In this document: positions 17,055 to 23,709 of the stretch, in pieces
Layout: each line of letters starts with the position of its first letter
Position numbering within the stretch: position 1 is the stretch's first letter
Assembly: GCA_934438075.1 (NCBI GenBank)
Contig: CAKSBF010000002.1
Span: 178,677-242,676 of the forward strand
DNA: 64,000 nt
Reading direction: 5' to 3'
Origin: an uncultured Clostridia bacterium
Lineage (GTDB): Bacteria; Bacillota; Clostridia; UBA1381; UBA9506
Notes under the pieces: generated by a model
Seen by the model: the letters and a program-made list of their open reading frames with translations, nothing else
The model's database searches: none
Told to the model about the DNA's origin: nothing
Made by a program: the position numbers and the translations under genes

Positions 17055-18230
17055 TCAAAAATATGGATGAAGTGGATTTGAAGGGAAAAACCGGCTTGAC
17101 CTTTCCCCTTGTACGATCTTAAACATTGCATATATCGCTCTGTCTACCTCGCGTTTTGTATTAAAATAACCAAAACTAAAGCGGACACATCCATTTTCTT
17201 TGGTTCCCAGAGTTTCATGCGCAAGAATTGCGCAATGTAACCCTCCGCGTGTTGCAATTTGATATTCTTCATCTAACTTACGTGATACCTCTATGCAATC
17301 CACCCCTTCAATATTTAGTGCTACAACACCAAGTCGGCTTTCATCTCCGTAAATTTTTATTTTCGGAAGATTTGAAATTCCTTCTATAAAATAATTAGTA
17401 AGCTCTTTCTCTTTTTTGCGGATGTTGTCCCCGCCTTCCCTCAGAATAAACTTAACCCCTTCTCCCAGTCCGGCGATAGCCGGAACATTTTGGGTTCCGC
17501 TTTCCAATCTGTCAGGGTACTCCTCTGGTTGCATATAACTCTCTGAGGCGCTTCCTGTACCCCCCTCAATAATGGTAGAAAGCTCCAGCCCTTTTCTGAC
17601 GTATAAACCACCTGTTCCTTGCGGTCCCATCAACCCCTTATGACCGGGAAAGGCAAACAAATCAAGCTGTTCTGCATCAATATCCAAAACTCCTGCGCTT
17701 TGTGCTGCGTCGACCATAAAAAAAATATGATGCTCATGTGCAAGTTTTGCAGCTGAAATGATATCATACGTGTTTCCGCAAACATTAGAAACGTGTGTCA
17801 TAATCAAAAGTTTCGTATTTGGTCTGATTGCTTGGGCTATATGCGCAAGCGAGATTTTACCGTTTTTATCACCGCGGATAATGCTATAGCTGATTACTCC
17901 ATTTCTTCTAAGTGTTTCTATTGGCCTTAAGACAGAATTATGTTCCATGGATGTAATAATAACATGATCACCTGGCCTAAGAATTCCTTTTATTCCCATA
18001 TTTAGGGCATGCGTTGTGTTTTGGCAGAAAACAAGTCTTTCAACATCCTGTATATGAAATAACTTGCACAGCAATTCTCTTGTTTCGTATATGATTTCCC
18101 CGGCCCGTACCGACAGAGCGTGTCCGCCTCTTCCTGCATTCGCACCGTAATTAACCATTGTTTCATACATAATACGTGCCACCTGCTCCGGTTTTTGAAA
18201 ACTGGTTGCCGCGTTATCAAAATATATCAT
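17055..18230 (-). CDS. Cysteine desulfurase-like aminotransferase class V (EGC cluster type)
   Basis: The 391-residue PLP enzyme starts MIYFDNAATSFQKP and carries the Schiff-base lysine in FPGHKGLMGPQGTGGLY and a candidate persulfide cysteine in TRGGLHCAILAHETLG. This set matches the SufS-like subgroup described as the EGC cluster of class V aminotransferases, common in Clostridia. A reasonable reaction is sulfur release from cysteine, but the physiological acceptor is not known. A separate NifS-NifU pair lies 2 kb away, so this is a second desulfurase. It has its own promoter at 18261-18289, and no terminator separates it from the glucan synthase gene downstream. Confidence 0.85.
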   Translation of the reverse strand: MIYFDNAATSFQKPEQVARIMYETMVNYGANAGRGGHALSVRAGEIIYETRELLCKLFHIQDVERLVFCQNTTHALNMGIKGILRPGDHVIITSMEHNSVLRPIETLRRNGVISYSIIRGDKNGKISLAHIAQAIRPNTKLLIMTHVSNVCGNTYDIISAAKLAHEHHIFFMVDAAQSAGVLDIDAEQLDLFAFPGHKGLMGPQGTGGLYVRKGLELSTIIEGGTGSASESYMQPEEYPDRLESGTQNVPAIAGLGEGVKFILREGGDNIRKKEKELTNYFIEGISNLPKIKIYGDESRLGVVALNIEGVDCIEVSRKLDEEYQIATRGGLHCAILAHETLGTKENGCVRFSFGYFNTKREVDRAIYAMFKIVQGERSSRFFPSNPLHPYF

Positions 18231-18260
18231 AAATTCACGACCTTTCTTTCTTTATATATT

Positions 18261-18289
18261 AGTATATTCATGTAAAAAAATCCTGTGAA
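18261..18289 (-). promoter_or_regulatory. Sigma-A promoter of the cysteine desulfurase-like gene
   Basis: On the minus strand, TTCACA (18284-18289) and TATACT (18261-18266) are separated by 17 bases, and each matches five of six consensus bases. The leader to the ATG at 18230 is about 25 bases and contains AAAGG. Confidence 0.65.
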
Positions 18290-18293
18290 TCAG

Positions 18294-18322
18294 TCATTTA
18301 ATTTTGTTTCAAGCATATACTG
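18294..18322 (+). promoter_or_regulatory. Possible sigma-E-like promoter of the small-protein cassette
   Basis: No good sigma-A promoter precedes the 86-residue gene. CATATACT at 18315-18322 fits the mother-cell sigma-E -10 pattern CATAnnnT. TCATTTA, 14 bases upstream, partly resembles its -35 element. The assignment is tentative because the -35 is degenerate. Confidence 0.3.
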
Positions 18323-18352
18323 TAGTGATATCAGAGAAAGCGAGGTTATTGT

Positions 18353-18613
18353 ATGATAAATAAAATAACAGAAAAAAAATTAAAGGACGCTCTGAATCAA
18401 ATAGATCCAGCAAAACTTTCAAAAATCAAACAATCATTAGAAAATGACAGAGATTTAAGCGCGATGCTAGGTCGGCTTGATGTACAAAAGGCACAGCAAA
18501 AATTAAATGAATTAAATATCGGCGACTCCGTATCCGCTAATAATCTCTCTGACATGGTTAACACATTAAAGAATAACCCTGAACTAATTCATCAATTGAA
18601 GAAAAATCTGTAA
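18353..18613 (+). CDS. Small helical protein of unknown function (cassette gene 1)
   Basis: I do not recognise this 86-residue protein. It is charged, rich in Lys, Asn, Leu and Asp, lacks a signal peptide or membrane segment, and reads as amphipathic helices (NQIDPAKLSKIKQSLEND, then MVNTLKNNPELIHQLKK). A GAGG site seven bases before the ATG supports the start. It is followed after 28 bases by a second small gene and then a third on the same strand, with a terminator after the third, so the three form a transcription unit. It is divergent from the cysteine desulfurase-like gene. Gene order and a possible sigma-E-like promoter hint at a sporulation link, which is inference only. Confidence 0.75.
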   Translation: MINKITEKKLKDALNQIDPAKLSKIKQSLENDRDLSAMLGRLDVQKAQQKLNELNIGDSVSANNLSDMVNTLKNNPELIHQLKKNL

Positions 18614-18641
18614 TAGCAGACACACAGAGAGGAGAATCAGC

Positions 18642-19031
18642 ATGCCTGACGATAACAGTCAATTAATCAACAGCTTGATAGGAATGCTGGGAGATAATCC
18701 GGAAGAAAAAATTAATGCTGTTTTAAGTTCGTTAACCGGCGGTGCAGCAAGCACAACTTCAGATGAATCAACAAACGATTCACAAGATGCAGAGAAACCG
18801 GCTTCTGAAAACACGGGTACTCCAGACTTGTCAACTCTTATGAAAATTCAAGGGTTGCTTTCACAAATGGGAGGTTCCCACGATGACAGAAGCAGACTTC
18901 TTGTTGCCCTGAAACCTTTTTTAAGTTCGGACAGAAAACCTCATGTCGACAGGGCACTACAACTTCTGAAACTTACAAAGCTTGCCGAAACAGCAAAAGA
19001 TATGGATCTGTTTAAAGATTTCAAACTATAA
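18642..19031 (+). CDS. Small acidic protein of unknown function (cassette gene 2)
   Basis: The 129-residue protein has two ordered blocks joined by a low-complexity acidic Ser/Thr/Asp linker (about residues 35-62). The first block includes LINSLIGMLGDNPEEKINAV. The second includes MKIQGLLSQMGG, then LLVALKPFLSSDRKPHVDRA and LLKLTKLAETAKDMDLFKDF. The second block looks conserved and helical, and proteins ending this way recur in Clostridia as hypotheticals. No signal peptide or membrane segment is seen. GAGAGGAG precedes the ATG. It probably works with its two neighbours; the function is unknown. Confidence 0.75.
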   Translation: MPDDNSQLINSLIGMLGDNPEEKINAVLSSLTGGAASTTSDESTNDSQDAEKPASENTGTPDLSTLMKIQGLLSQMGGSHDDRSRLLVALKPFLSSDRKPHVDRALQLLKLTKLAETAKDMDLFKDFKL

Positions 19032-19072
19032 ATTTTCAAAAGAACAGCGAAAGGCAGGAAGCGAGGAAAGAC

Positions 19073-19429
19073 ATGAACATGAAATATTATAACGCAAGCA
19101 ATAATTTTTCCGCGCCGGTAAAGCGCGAGCCAAAAGCATATTCTTCGTACACACGCACACCGGAAATTATCGTGCCGCAAAGACCCCTGCGTACAGAATA
19201 TGCCGAAAATAAGCAACACGCTTCTCCACCTCCGCTGCGCACACCGGAAATGCCTATCGTTCCTGCGCCTCATAAGCATACGGGCAAGTCCAAAGAACTT
19301 AATTTAAGCAATATGAAGCCGGATGATTTATTGCTGCTTGGAATCATAACGCTTCTTGTATGGAATTCATGCGATGACACTTTATTGCTTTTGATTTTAG
19401 GTTATTTATTCCTGGCAGGTTTAAAATGA
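19073..19429 (+). CDS. Small protein with hydrophobic C-terminus (cassette gene 3)
   Basis: The 118-residue protein has a basic, Pro/Arg/Tyr-rich and probably disordered N-terminal 75 residues, with a repeated TPE motif (RTPEIIVP, RTPEMPIVP). A C-terminal block of about 40 residues follows, containing MKPDDLLLLGIITLLVW and DDTLLLLILGYLFLAG, which reads as two short hydrophobic helices with acidic residues at the turn. This looks like a membrane-associating or self-assembling tail. AGGAAAG lies upstream of the ATG. It is the last gene of the cassette, with a terminator four bases beyond. The fold and role are unknown to me. Confidence 0.75.
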   Translation: MNMKYYNASNNFSAPVKREPKAYSSYTRTPEIIVPQRPLRTEYAENKQHASPPPLRTPEMPIVPAPHKHTGKSKELNLSNMKPDDLLLLGIITLLVWNSCDDTLLLLILGYLFLAGLK

Positions 19430-19432
19430 AAT

Positions 19433-19475
19433 AAAAGGTGCGGTAAAATAAAAATATTTACTGCACCTTTTATTT
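19433..19475. terminator. Bidirectional terminator between the small-protein cassette and nifU
   Basis: AAAAGGTGCGGTAAA pairs with TTTACTGCACCTTTT, with one G-T wobble, around an A/T loop. Both flanks are T-rich in the outgoing direction. It separates convergent genes that end at 19429 and 19478. Confidence 0.85.
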
Positions 19476-19477
19476 GT

Positions 19478-19915
19478 CTATTCTTCGGTATCGCAATGCC
19501 CGGAACAACATTCACAATTACAAAACATCTTTTCGGGATATGAAATATTGTTCTTGTCGTAATAATCTTTTACAGCAGCTTTTACCGCCTGTTCTGCTAA
19601 TACAGAGCAATGTATTTTTTGTTTCGGCAAGCCGTCCAAAGCCTCAACCACCGCTTGATTTGAAAGAGTGAGTGCCTCTTCAACACTTTTACCTTTTATC
19701 ATCTCGGTAGCCATAGAACTGGTGGCAATTGCCGAACCGCATCCGAAGGTATTAAACTTTACATCGGAAATTTTACCATTATCAATTTTCAGATACATTT
19801 TCATAATATCGCCGCATTTTGCATTTCCTACTTCACCTACTCCGTCCGCGTTTTCAATGACACCGACATTCCGCGGATGAAGAAAATGATCCATAACTTT
19901 TTCACTGTATAACAT
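19478..19915 (-). CDS. nifU: Fe-S cluster assembly scaffold, NifU/IscU type
   Basis: This protein is the scaffold on which a [2Fe-2S] or [4Fe-4S] cluster is built from NifS-derived sulfur. The three conserved cysteines are C34 (NAKCGD, with D36), C59 (FGCGSA) and C103 (KIHCSVLA). At 145 residues it is a little longer than IscU because of a C-terminal tail with five cysteines and a histidine (CNCECCSGHC). It overlaps the 3' end of nifS by 14 bases, so the pair is coupled. The gene name iscU would serve equally well. Function is confident; the tail's role is unknown. Confidence 0.92.
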   Translation of the reverse strand: MLYSEKVMDHFLHPRNVGVIENADGVGEVGNAKCGDIMKMYLKIDNGKISDVKFNTFGCGSAIATSSMATEMIKGKSVEEALTLSNQAVVEALDGLPKQKIHCSVLAEQAVKAAVKDYYDKNNISYPEKMFCNCECCSGHCDTEE

Positions 19916-21089
19916 ATTGTCTCTCTCCTTTCACAAGCTCGTCCCAAACGGGAGACATGCCACGTAAATATTCAACAACTTCTGTCACGCTTTTGATTAT
20001 AATATCCATTTCTTCCGGAGTATTTTCTTCCGATATCGTCAATCGCAAAGAACCATGCGCAATTTCATGAGGTCTGCCGATTGCCAAAAGAACATGACTC
20101 GGATCAAGCGAACCGGACGTGCAGGCAGAACCCGATGAAGCCGCAATCCCCCTTGCATCCAACAATAACAACAATGACTCTCCTTCAATTCCTTCAAAAC
20201 AAAAATTTACGTTACCGGGCAATCTGCTATCTCTGTCTCCGTTTAAAATACTATGTGGAATTTTGCTTAAGCCATTAATTAACAGTTCACGAAGCCCTGT
20301 AACATATTTCTTGTTTGCCTGCATATTTTCGCAGGCTTCTTCCAAAGCCACTGTCATTGCCGAAATCGCCGGGACATTTTCAGTACCGGCGCGCTTTCCG
20401 CGCTCCTGTGCGCCACCTTCAATCAAATTTGTAAGCGGTATCCCCCGTTTTGCATAAAGTGCGCCCACACCCTTGGGACCGTGAAATTTATGCGCTGAAA
20501 GGGATAACAAATCAATCTGCATTTTTTCCACATCTATTGGGAGGTGGCCTGCCGCCTGCACCGCATCAGTGTGAAACAGCACACCATGTTTACGGCACAC
20601 TGCGCCGATTTCTGCAATCGGCTGAATGGTTCCAATTTCGTTATTGGCAAACATTATCGTCACAAGAGCCGTATCCGGACGGATAGCTGTTTCAAGTTCT
20701 TTCACAGAGATAAGCCCATTCTCATGCACATCAAGTAAAGTAATTTCAAAATCTTGTTTTCCGAGCTTTCGAAGCGTGTGTAGTACGGCGTGATGCTCAA
20801 AAGCAGTTGATATAATATGTTTTTTCCCTTTTTTAGCGCCAATTAAAGCGGCGCTGATAATTGCCTGATTATCTGCTTCACTTCCACCTGATGTAAAATA
20901 TATTTCTGAACTCTTTGCGCCGATAAGATTTGCAAGCTTTTCTCTTGCTTCTTCCATTTGCATCTTGGCTTTATCGCCAAATGAATATAAACTGGATGGG
21001 TTTCCCCATACATTTTCTATGGTATCTATCATTTTTTTCTTTGCAGCACTACTCATAGGGGTTGTTGCTGCATTATCCGCATAAATCAT
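19902..21089 (-). CDS. nifS: Cysteine desulfurase NifS/IscS
   Basis: This PLP enzyme removes sulfur from cysteine and hands it to NifU as a persulfide. The protein starts MIYADNAATTPM. The Schiff-base lysine is in SLSAHKFHGPKGVG and the catalytic cysteine in SSGSACTSGSLDPSHV, the IscS-type loop. The start at 21089 is chosen because AGAAGG lies nine bases upstream; the open frame extends to 21242 but runs back through the promoter and operator. The length, about 395 residues, is standard. It is transcribed with nifU from the consensus promoter at 21151-21179. Confidence is high. Confidence 0.95.
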   Translation of the reverse strand: MIYADNAATTPMSSAAKKKMIDTIENVWGNPSSLYSFGDKAKMQMEEAREKLANLIGAKSSEIYFTSGGSEADNQAIISAALIGAKKGKKHIISTAFEHHAVLHTLRKLGKQDFEITLLDVHENGLISVKELETAIRPDTALVTIMFANNEIGTIQPIAEIGAVCRKHGVLFHTDAVQAAGHLPIDVEKMQIDLLSLSAHKFHGPKGVGALYAKRGIPLTNLIEGGAQERGKRAGTENVPAISAMTVALEEACENMQANKKYVTGLRELLINGLSKIPHSILNGDRDSRLPGNVNFCFEGIEGESLLLLLDARGIAASSGSACTSGSLDPSHVLLAIGRPHEIAHGSLRLTISEENTPEEMDIIIKSVTEVVEYLRGMSPVWDELVKGERQYVIQ

Positions 21090-21123
21090 CCTGTTTGCCC
21101 TTCTTTCGTAAAGCATTATATAA

Positions 21124-21144
21124 AACCTATAATATCCATAGGTT
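21124..21144. promoter_or_regulatory. Operator-like palindrome at the nifSU transcription start
   Basis: AACCTAT and ATAGGTT are perfect inverted repeats separated by seven bases. The site covers the expected transcription start of the nifS promoter, a position typical of a repressor. Rrf2-family regulators such as IscR or CymR commonly control such operons, but no regulator gene is present here and the binder is inferred. Confidence 0.6.
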
Positions 21145-21150
21145 ATTAAT

Positions 21151-21179
21151 ATTATACCGTTTATTTCCTTGTTTGTCAA
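21151..21179 (-). promoter_or_regulatory. Consensus sigma-A promoter of nifS-nifU
   Basis: On the minus strand TTGACA (21174-21179) and TATAAT (21151-21156) are both perfect, with a 17-base spacer. Such a strong promoter normally requires repression, which fits the palindrome immediately downstream. Confidence 0.85.
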
Positions 21180-21186
21180 TAGTATT

Positions 21187-21236
21187 GAAAAAAAGAAACA
21201 GTTTTCGTTTAATATTCGAAACTGTTCCTTTTCATT
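21187..21236 (-). terminator. Terminator of the purF-purD-amidohydrolase unit
   Basis: AACAGTTT and AAACTGTT form the stem around a 24-base loop that can extend it further. On the minus strand a T-rich run follows. It lies just after the amidohydrolase stop at 21255. Confidence 0.7.
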
Positions 21237-21254
21237 TAACAAAAAGTATATTTT

Positions 21255-22043
21255 TTACAACGATAGACCAAGCAAACGATATGCGTTTTTCCACAAAATT
21301 TGCTCGCTTTCTTCTTCTGTCAAACCAATTTTATCAAAAATTTCAAGTTCCGGTTTGTGAAGAGAAAGCGGATAGTCTGTTCCGAAAAGCACTTTATCCG
21401 CTCCATGTACGTGGATCATATCAAGAACTCGTTCCGGCGGCAGAAAACGTATGGAACTCGATGTATCTACATATACATTTTTGCCCAAAACATATTTTTC
21501 TGCGTCATCCCATTCCATATAACCGCCCATATGTGCTGCTACTATTGTTAAATCAGGAAAATATTTTAGTAAGTGTGCCAAACGCCTGGGAGATGCTGCA
21601 TCTGTATTTTTATCTCCTACATGCATCAAAATTGGAAATCTTCCTTCTATTTTCTTATAAATCGGAAACATACTGTCATCATCCATAACAAATTTTTGAA
21701 AAACCGGATGAAGCTTAATGCCACGCAAGCCAAGAGATTCCATTCTATTCAGTTCTTTCTCTGTCTGAGCGTAGTCCTCATGTAATGTTCCAAAACCGAT
21801 TATATTCGGTCCAATCAAAGTTGAAACATAATCATTAATCATTTCAACCTGTTTTGCAGAAGTAGCTGTCGCATGTACCACCAGCTTATCAATATGCTCT
21901 TCTTTCATGCTGTCTAACAGGTATTGAAACTGACCGTTTGCTGCCAGTGGGATTCCGTAATACTGATTTAGATTATTTGCTGCCTTTACTGCAATTTTGT
22001 CATGAAAAGCATGCGCATGAAAATCGACAATCTTTCGTTTCAA
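21255..22043 (-). CDS. Amidohydrolase family 2 protein (TIM-barrel metal hydrolase)
   Basis: The 262-residue protein has the amidohydrolase-2 layout: an HxH metal pair in VDFHAHAF near residue 9, GLRGIKLHPVFQ, a histidine in ILMHVGD, another in VAAHMGGY, and the closing aspartate in LFGTDYPLSLH. Members hydrolyse or decarboxylate small cyclic or aromatic substrates, and the substrate here is not evident. Translation probably starts at a TTG with AAGGA upstream. It lies 17 bases after purD and before the terminator, so it is co-transcribed with the purine genes. That context is suggestive, not proof, of a nucleotide-related role. Confidence 0.8.
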   Translation of the reverse strand: MKRKIVDFHAHAFHDKIAVKAANNLNQYYGIPLAANGQFQYLLDSMKEEHIDKLVVHATATSAKQVEMINDYVSTLIGPNIIGFGTLHEDYAQTEKELNRMESLGLRGIKLHPVFQKFVMDDDSMFPIYKKIEGRFPILMHVGDKNTDAASPRRLAHLLKYFPDLTIVAAHMGGYMEWDDAEKYVLGKNVYVDTSSSIRFLPPERVLDMIHVHGADKVLFGTDYPLSLHKPELEIFDKIGLTEEESEQILWKNAYRLLGLSL

Positions 22044-22060
22044 GTCTGTTCCTTCTTTCC

Positions 22061-23320
22061 CTATTTTACACCAATATCCTTACGAAAATGCATATCCTTG
22101 AACGAAATTTTTCCGACACCCTCATAGGCTCTGTTAATCGCTTCATCAAGGTCTTTGCCAATTGCTGTAACCCCTAAAACACGTCCGCCATTCGTAAAAT
22201 ATTTACCATCACGACAAGAAGTACCTGCATGAAACACTATAATATTGCCTAGCGCTTCCGCATCATCAATGCCGGAAATTTCGTATCCTTTCTGATAGCT
22301 TTTCGGATAGCCGCCCGATGCGAGTACAACACACACCGCAGCATTGTCAGCCCATTCTACAGAAATTGCAGATAGTTTTTCGTCAATAATCGCTTCAAAA
22401 ATAGTCAGCAAATCAGTCTTTAATCTTGGCAGTACAACTTGAGTTTCCGGATCGCCAAATCTTGCATTATATTCTATGACTTTCACACCGTCAGCCGTCA
22501 TAATTAATCCAAAATATAATACTCCCTTAAATGTTCTTCCCTCTTGGTTCATAGCTTCCATAGTAGGAAGAAAAATATTTTTCATACACTCTTCGTGAAT
22601 TTCTTTTGTGTATGTACGGCTGGGAGAAAAGGTACCCATACCGCCGGTATTCAGCCCTTTATCACCGTCATATGCTCTTTTGTGATCTTGTGCGGATACC
22701 ATTGGAATTAGTGTTTTCCCATCAGTAAAGGCAAGAACAGAGACCTCCTGACCGGTTAAAAACTCTTCGATAACTACACGGTTTCCCGCCTCGCCAAATG
22801 CCTTGTCCATCATAATTTCACGGACTGCATTTTCTGCTTCAGAACAGTCATTGGCAATAATAACGCCTTTTCCAAGTGCCAGCCCCTCTGCCTTTACAAC
22901 CGTGGGATAGGAAGTGTTGCGCACATATTCCAAAGCCTTTTCACAATCATCAAACACTTCATATGCCGCAGTTGGAATATGATATTTCTTCATTAAATTC
23001 TTTGAAAAGACTTTACTGCCTTCAATAATTGCCGCATTTGCTCTCGGACCGAAAACGCGCAGTCCTTCTGCCTCAAAGCGATCTACCATCCCTAAAACAA
23101 GCGGGTCATCCGGCGCGACAACAGTCAGATCTATTTGATTTATTTTTGCAAAGTTAACCATCGCGTTAATATCTGTTGCCTTGATATCAACACAGGTTGC
23201 ATGACGGCTGATACCGCCGTTTCCCGGCGCACAAAATAGCTCCGGTTTTAACGGGCTTTTTGCCAAGCTATGTATAATTGTGTCTTCACGGCCACCGCCG
23301 CCAACAACTAAAATTTTCAT
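22061..23320 (-). CDS. purD: Phosphoribosylamine-glycine ligase (GAR synthetase)
   Basis: PurD joins glycine to phosphoribosylamine with ATP, the second step of purine synthesis. The 419-residue ATP-grasp enzyme has PTVVKAEGLALGKGV, NTGGMGTFSPS and YNARFGDPETQVVLPRL in order. The N-terminal nucleotide-fold loop reads GGGGREDT, where relatives nearly always have GGREHA. The later substrate loop is VVAPDDPL, a variant seen in Clostridia. It is the sixth gene of the purF group, separated from purH by a small membrane-protein gene. Identity is certain despite the changed loop. Confidence 0.96.
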   Translation of the reverse strand: MKILVVGGGGREDTIIHSLAKSPLKPELFCAPGNGGISRHATCVDIKATDINAMVNFAKINQIDLTVVAPDDPLVLGMVDRFEAEGLRVFGPRANAAIIEGSKVFSKNLMKKYHIPTAAYEVFDDCEKALEYVRNTSYPTVVKAEGLALGKGVIIANDCSEAENAVREIMMDKAFGEAGNRVVIEEFLTGQEVSVLAFTDGKTLIPMVSAQDHKRAYDGDKGLNTGGMGTFSPSRTYTKEIHEECMKNIFLPTMEAMNQEGRTFKGVLYFGLIMTADGVKVIEYNARFGDPETQVVLPRLKTDLLTIFEAIIDEKLSAISVEWADNAAVCVVLASGGYPKSYQKGYEISGIDDAEALGNIIVFHAGTSCRDGKYFTNGGRVLGVTAIGKDLDEAINRAYEGVGKISFKDMHFRKDIGVK

Positions 23321-23374
23321 CTATTGCGTCATCCTTTCGCTGCTTTTATCCATTTTGGAAGTCCGTTGTGTTGC

Positions 23375-23635
23375 CTAACGTTTTATAAATGTAAACAAAG
23401 CAAGCACGAATAAACATACAACAACACAGAACACTGTCCCAACTATACAGATATACCGAAAAAATTTTTTGCCTTTTTCACCGCGTTTATCACAAATCCA
23501 TTGGCTGAGCGCTAAAATAAGAAAGATAGTACAAGGTGGTAGCGTCGGCACAATACTTGTGCCCTCAACACAATTTAATATACCACCGATCAACCAAATT
23601 CCCGCAAACACTAACCAGTAATACCATTTTTTCAT
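23375..23635 (-). CDS. Small membrane protein of unknown function within the purine operon
   Basis: I do not recognise this 86-residue protein. It has three hydrophobic stretches: WYYWLVFAGIWLIGGIL, TIFLILALSQWI and YICIVGTVFCVVVCLFVLAL. A short basic cytoplasmic loop (CDKRGEKGKKF) lies between the last two, consistent with a three-pass inner-membrane protein. The ATG at 23635 has GGAGG eight bases upstream, a strong site, so it is likely translated. It lies between purH and purD on the same strand and appears to be co-transcribed. No enzyme motif is visible. Confidence 0.7.
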   Translation of the reverse strand: MKKWYYWLVFAGIWLIGGILNCVEGTSIVPTLPPCTIFLILALSQWICDKRGEKGKKFFRYICIVGTVFCVVVCLFVLALFTFIKR

Positions 23636-23709
23636 TTTAAAAACCTCCATACTACTCAGTGATATGTAGTCATGAGAAAAAATTTTTAAAACAATGCGCG
23701 GCGCTGTTA

